This document shows positions 4,887 to 7,383 of a DNA stretch of 7,383 nt, one piece after another. This DNA comes from JAVHLK01 sp043806215 (lineage in GTDB: Bacteria > Desulfobacterota > Desulfomonilia > Desulfomonilales > Desulfomonilaceae): contig JAZDHD010000077.1 of assembly GCA_043806215.1 (NCBI GenBank), positions 1 to 7,383 of the forward strand, read 5' to 3'. Every line of letters begins with the position of its first letter. Within the stretch, counting starts at the first letter, position 1. Both the position numbers and the translations under genes were made by a program. Under the pieces are notes generated by a model. That model saw only the letters and a program-made list of their open reading frames with translations. It searched no databases and was not told the DNA's origin.

Positions 4887-7124
4887 CTACAAAGGCTCCA
4901 CCCGGCAGGGCACGTATCGGTGATAGGGCGTTGCAGCCAATCGATCCCGGTGAGTGTTCTTGGTAAGGCGGTTCACGTTCGCGCCGTGCTTCCTTCCCTG
5001 GTAGACCAGGCCGAAGCCGTGCGCGATTACCACGTGTCCGGCGCGGGCATCATCGGTGATCTCAACGAGTATGACCTCCTCCCCGGCTTCGGTTATGACC
5101 TTTGCCATACCGCGGTCCGTTAGGCCGCATTGTTCCGCGTCGGCCGGATGGATCAGCAGCGTGCAGCCCTCTTTCCCGTCATTCCATTCAGGGTTCCGCA
5201 TAATGGTATTGGCGTTGTAGTCAAAGTGTCGGCCCGCGGTGAGAATTAATGGATACTGCTTATTGGGAGCCAGGTCCTTTTCCTCACTCTCCGGGTCAAT
5301 ACTTTCGATCCAGTCGGCGAGCTCGGGTATGAGAAGGTTGATCCTCTTGTCTTCGGTCTTGATCTCGGCGAAGCCGTCTTCGGGATCGCATTGGCCTATC
5401 CACAGCCCTTCCGGCTTTTCCAGGACCGCCTGGAAGATCTGCTCTCCCATGCCCATACCCGGATCAAAGCCCGCACGGGCGGCCATTTTTCTGAAATCTC
5501 CGGGAGCGGTTTGCAGGAGTCCCCAGAAGGCGGCGAGGTTATGGGATCCCAGTACAGGCCCCAGCGTCTTGGCAAGAACAAAGGGCAGCACCTTCGGCGC
5601 CTTCGGCTCGGACCGGGCGTACTGCATGAGCGCCATGCCGTACTGCATGCGGTCGCCTCGAGCCGCTTCGTACAGGGATTCAGGGATCTGCGGCAACAGT
5701 CCGAGTCGATCCGCAAGCCCCGTCATGATCTCGCTTTCTTCACGGAGATCCTCTTCGGCTTCGACCACGGGACGGCGCATCTGGAAGTATACGCCGGGAT
5801 ATGTCCATGTGAAGAAGGTCCCGTCCCATTTCTCGTACGCCGATTTCGCAGGGAGCACGTAATGAGAGAGCGCCGCGGTCTCGCTCATTGCCGTGTCGAT
5901 GGTGACCGAGAGGTCGAGCTTCCCGAATGCCTTCTCATACGCAGTGGTATCCGCGTACGATCTGAGGGGGTTGGCGCCGCTCACGAGGACCGCCCTGAGT
6001 CTGTCCGGTCCCTCGGCCATGATTTCTTCGGGCATCACATTGGGCGGGAAGGTGCCCATAATCGCCGGGAAATTCGTGACTACGGTGCGCCAGGTCCGTT
6101 CATCCCGTTCGTCGGAGTGGGATCCCAAGGGCATGAGATGCCCCGGAAATATGTTTCCCCCTCGACGGCCCAGCCGTCCGCATATTGCCATGAGAATGAC
6201 TTCCAGGTATGAAGTCGCGGTACTGTGGCGATTCATGAGGATTCCGAGATCGGAATGCATCGACCACTTGCGGGTAGTCAGGATACGGCTGAAGTCCTTA
6301 ACCCGGTCAAAGTCCAGCTCGCAGACTTGAATGGCTCTCTTTGCGTCAAAGCGCTCGAACCAAGGAAGCACCTCCTGAAACCCTCTCACGTGCTCCGAGA
6401 TATAGCTCGTGTCCTGCCGACCTTCCTGAACGATCAATGCGATGATCGCCTTGAGCAGAAGCGAATCCGTCCCCGGCCGGATAGGCAGATGGATGTCGGC
6501 ACGGCGGGCGGTCTCCGAGTTACGCGGGTCGATTACCACCAAGAGCTTGTCCGGGTCTTCGGAGATCCTCTTGAGGTGTCGCCGTGCCTGTGCCATTTGG
6601 TGGCTCATCCAGCCGTTCCACCCAAGCGCGACGAGGACGTCCGTTTCGTGTTCGTCCGGGAGACAGAGAACGTACTGCCTGCCGAAGGCCCGGCCGTGAA
6701 CCCAGAACATCCCGGTGAGTTCCTGGGCAAGGGCGCTGTAATGGTAGCGTGACCCGAGCCCCCGAAGGAGACGCACTCCAAACGCGGGTTCAAAATGGCA
6801 CCCCTGGCCGCCGCCGCCCATATACGCAAACGACCGTGGCCCGTGCTCATCCACGAGCCTTCGAAGCGTATCCCCAATCTCATCGAGTGCCTGATCCCAG
6901 GATATACCCCGGAAACCGTTTCCATCACGTTTGAGCGGCCGTTTGAGCCTGTCCGCATGGTGCTGATAGTGGGCTATCTTGAGTCCCTTGCGGCAAACGT
7001 AGCCCTCGCTTTTCGGGTTGTCCTTATCGGGCCTCACCTTGACGATTCGGTTGTTTTCAACCTCCACCTCAAGGCCGCAGTTCTGAGCGCAACAAATGCA
7101 ACCGGTCTTGTGTCGTGTTCCCAT
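4887..7124 (-). CDS. Molybdopterin oxidoreductase, DMSO reductase superfamily, unknown substrate
   Basis: A complete 745-aa member of the molybdopterin (bis-MGD) oxidoreductase superfamily. The N-terminus binds a 4Fe-4S cluster through C9-x2-C12-x3-C16-x27-C44, with an RKG after the last Cys. The catalytic domain spans about 60-600, with SWDQALDEI (75-83), VALGWNGWMSH (165-175), VVIDPRNSETARRADIHLPI and VSGANPLRSY. The C-terminal dinucleotide-binding domain spans about 623-745 (LILTAGRHFDYNANT, HPADAEQCGL, GFGLVYQG). There is no twin-arginine signal, so it is probably cytoplasmic. The usual metal-ligand column falls at Q134/E135 in ALAQELTG, where no Cys, SeCys, Ser or Asp is found. The start at 7124 has AGGAGG five bases upstream. 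No Fe-S, membrane or chaperone subunit gene lies nearby. It converges on the nik-like genes. Formate dehydrogenase-like annotation would be possible but is not supported by the ligand site. Confidence 0.93.
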   Translation of the reverse strand: MGTRHKTGCICCAQNCGLEVEVENNRIVKVRPDKDNPKSEGYVCRKGLKIAHYQHHADRLKRPLKRDGNGFRGISWDQALDEIGDTLRRLVDEHGPRSFAYMGGGGQGCHFEPAFGVRLLRGLGSRYHYSALAQELTGMFWVHGRAFGRQYVLCLPDEHETDVLVALGWNGWMSHQMAQARRHLKRISEDPDKLLVVIDPRNSETARRADIHLPIRPGTDSLLLKAIIALIVQEGRQDTSYISEHVRGFQEVLPWFERFDAKRAIQVCELDFDRVKDFSRILTTRKWSMHSDLGILMNRHSTATSYLEVILMAICGRLGRRGGNIFPGHLMPLGSHSDERDERTWRTVVTNFPAIMGTFPPNVMPEEIMAEGPDRLRAVLVSGANPLRSYADTTAYEKAFGKLDLSVTIDTAMSETAALSHYVLPAKSAYEKWDGTFFTWTYPGVYFQMRRPVVEAEEDLREESEIMTGLADRLGLLPQIPESLYEAARGDRMQYGMALMQYARSEPKAPKVLPFVLAKTLGPVLGSHNLAAFWGLLQTAPGDFRKMAARAGFDPGMGMGEQIFQAVLEKPEGLWIGQCDPEDGFAEIKTEDKRINLLIPELADWIESIDPESEEKDLAPNKQYPLILTAGRHFDYNANTIMRNPEWNDGKEGCTLLIHPADAEQCGLTDRGMAKVITEAGEEVILVEITDDARAGHVVIAHGFGLVYQGRKHGANVNRLTKNTHRDRLAATPYHRYVPCRVEPL

Positions 7125-7129
7125 GTCGG

Positions 7130-7135
7130 CCTCCT
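7130..7135 (-). promoter_or_regulatory. Ribosome binding site of the oxidoreductase gene
   Basis: AGGAGG on the minus strand lies five bases before the ATG at 7124. It fixes the start so that the 4Fe-4S motif begins at residue 9 with no export signal before it. Confidence 0.85.
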
Positions 7136-7149
7136 GAAAAAATTTCTCT

Positions 7150-7167
7150 CACCACGTCGATGTGGTG
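7150..7167. promoter_or_regulatory. Operator-like palindrome upstream of the oxidoreductase gene
   Basis: CACCAC and GTGGTG form a perfect 6-bp inverted repeat around a 6-base spacer, 26 to 43 bases upstream of the start codon. It could be a regulator binding site or a leader hairpin. I do not recognise the regulator. Confidence 0.35.
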
Positions 7168-7250
7168 TTCCTTCTCGTTCCCAAGCTCCTGCCGAGCATC
7201 ACCCATATCCTATGTCGCCGGACACCGGAGGGTCATCAGGAGGTTGGACA

Positions 7251-7383
7251 ATGAAGCGTACCATGAACTTGTACCTGGATGCTATAGTGTCGCTCCTTGA
7301 ATACTTCGGACGCCTTCACGTTTGTCATTGCGAGGAGCGCAGCGACGAAGCAATCTCAGCGCGAAAAATCCGTGACCGTATTT
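7251..7383 (+). CDS. Possible 5' end of an ORF reading into repeat sequence (partial)
   Basis: An ATG at 7251 follows AGGAGG (7238-7243) at a seven-base spacing and opens a frame that has no stop before the window edge. The first residues read MKRTMNLYLDAIVSLLEYFG. From about residue 24 the frame is translated repeat (VCHCEERSDEAI). The good ribosome binding site suggests a real start that was captured or interrupted by the repeat; the coding potential beyond the first twenty residues is doubtful. It diverges from the oxidoreductase gene, with 126 bases between the two start codons. Confidence 0.25.
   Translation, partial: MKRTMNLYLDAIVSLLEYFGRLHVCHCEERSDEAISARKIRDRI
7282..7334 (-). repeat. 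Right arm of 53-bp inverted repeat around the oxidoreductase gene
   Basis: This is the inverted partner of 4775-4827, with two mismatches in 53 bases. It overlaps the doubtful ORF that starts at 7251 and continues outward into the common repeat core. Confidence 0.9.
7335..7383 (-). repeat. Dispersed repeat core and terminal motif, cut by the window edge
   Basis: Bases up to 7359 complete the GTCATTGC...GCAATCTCAG repeat core. The last bases, read on the minus strand, give AAATACGGTCACGG then ATTTTTCGCG. This resembles the terminus AAATACGGTCGCAC then ATTTTCG of copy B (3984-4004). The repeat therefore probably continues past the window. Confidence 0.6.

Noticed and set aside
5239..6752. Several plus-strand open frames of 145 to 273 codons
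   Set aside because: All lie opposite the intact oxidoreductase gene and have Arg/Ser/Pro-rich shadow compositions.

Overview
The window looks like an accessory or repeat-rich stretch of an anaerobic, moderately GC-rich bacterial chromosome. The gene content fits a Desulfobacterota (delta-proteobacterial) lineage: an ISKra4-type transposase, a NikL/NikK-like pair of periplasmic metal-uptake accessory proteins, a cytoplasmic molybdopterin oxidoreductase and many dispersed GC-rich palindromic repeats. The taxonomic guess is inference from gene style and repeat style, not from a marker gene.

Layout, left to right. (1) 105-1565 (+): an apparently intact ISKra4-family DDE transposase with D189, D295 and E412. 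(2) 1566-2008: no gene; this is a dispersed repeat unit (about 1623-1917) with internal hairpins, followed by the leader of the next gene. (3) 2009-2680 and 2933-3781 (+): a NikL-like membrane-anchored periplasmic protein and a NikK-like DUF4198 (COG5266) periplasmic protein. Both are predicted to start with histidine once the signal peptide is removed. No NikM/CbiM, NikQ or NikO gene is in the window. (4) 3782-4886: about 1.1 kb without an intact gene. It holds a 12-G tract, a 203-bp palindromic element (3966-4168), a hairpin cluster, the 3' half of a YoeB-type toxin gene (in-frame part 4353-4478) and a second type of palindromic repeat (4679-4785). (5) 4887-7124 (-): a complete 745-aa molybdopterin oxidoreductase with an N-terminal 4Fe-4S site but no Cys, SeCys, Ser or Asp in the usual metal-ligand column. 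(6) 7125-7383: its leader, a possible partial ORF with a good ribosome binding site at 7251, and more repeat sequence running off the edge.

The most striking structure is not a gene. Both functional modules are bracketed by long inverted repeats. The nikL/nikK pair lies between 1816-1917 and 3969-4070 (91 of 102 bases match in inverted orientation, no gaps, with more similarity outside). The oxidoreductase lies between 4775-4827 and 7282-7334 (51 of 53 bases match). Terminal sequences of the first repeat family also recur at the right window edge and, more weakly, at the left edge. The region is therefore a mosaic in which genes sit between inverted copies of dispersed repeats, and the bracketed segments could in principle invert or move.

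The NikL- and NikK-like proteins would act together outside the cytoplasmic membrane, handing metal (probably Ni or Co) to an ECF-type permease encoded elsewhere. The oxidoreductase stands alone and convergent to them; no functional link between the two modules can be shown from the sequence.
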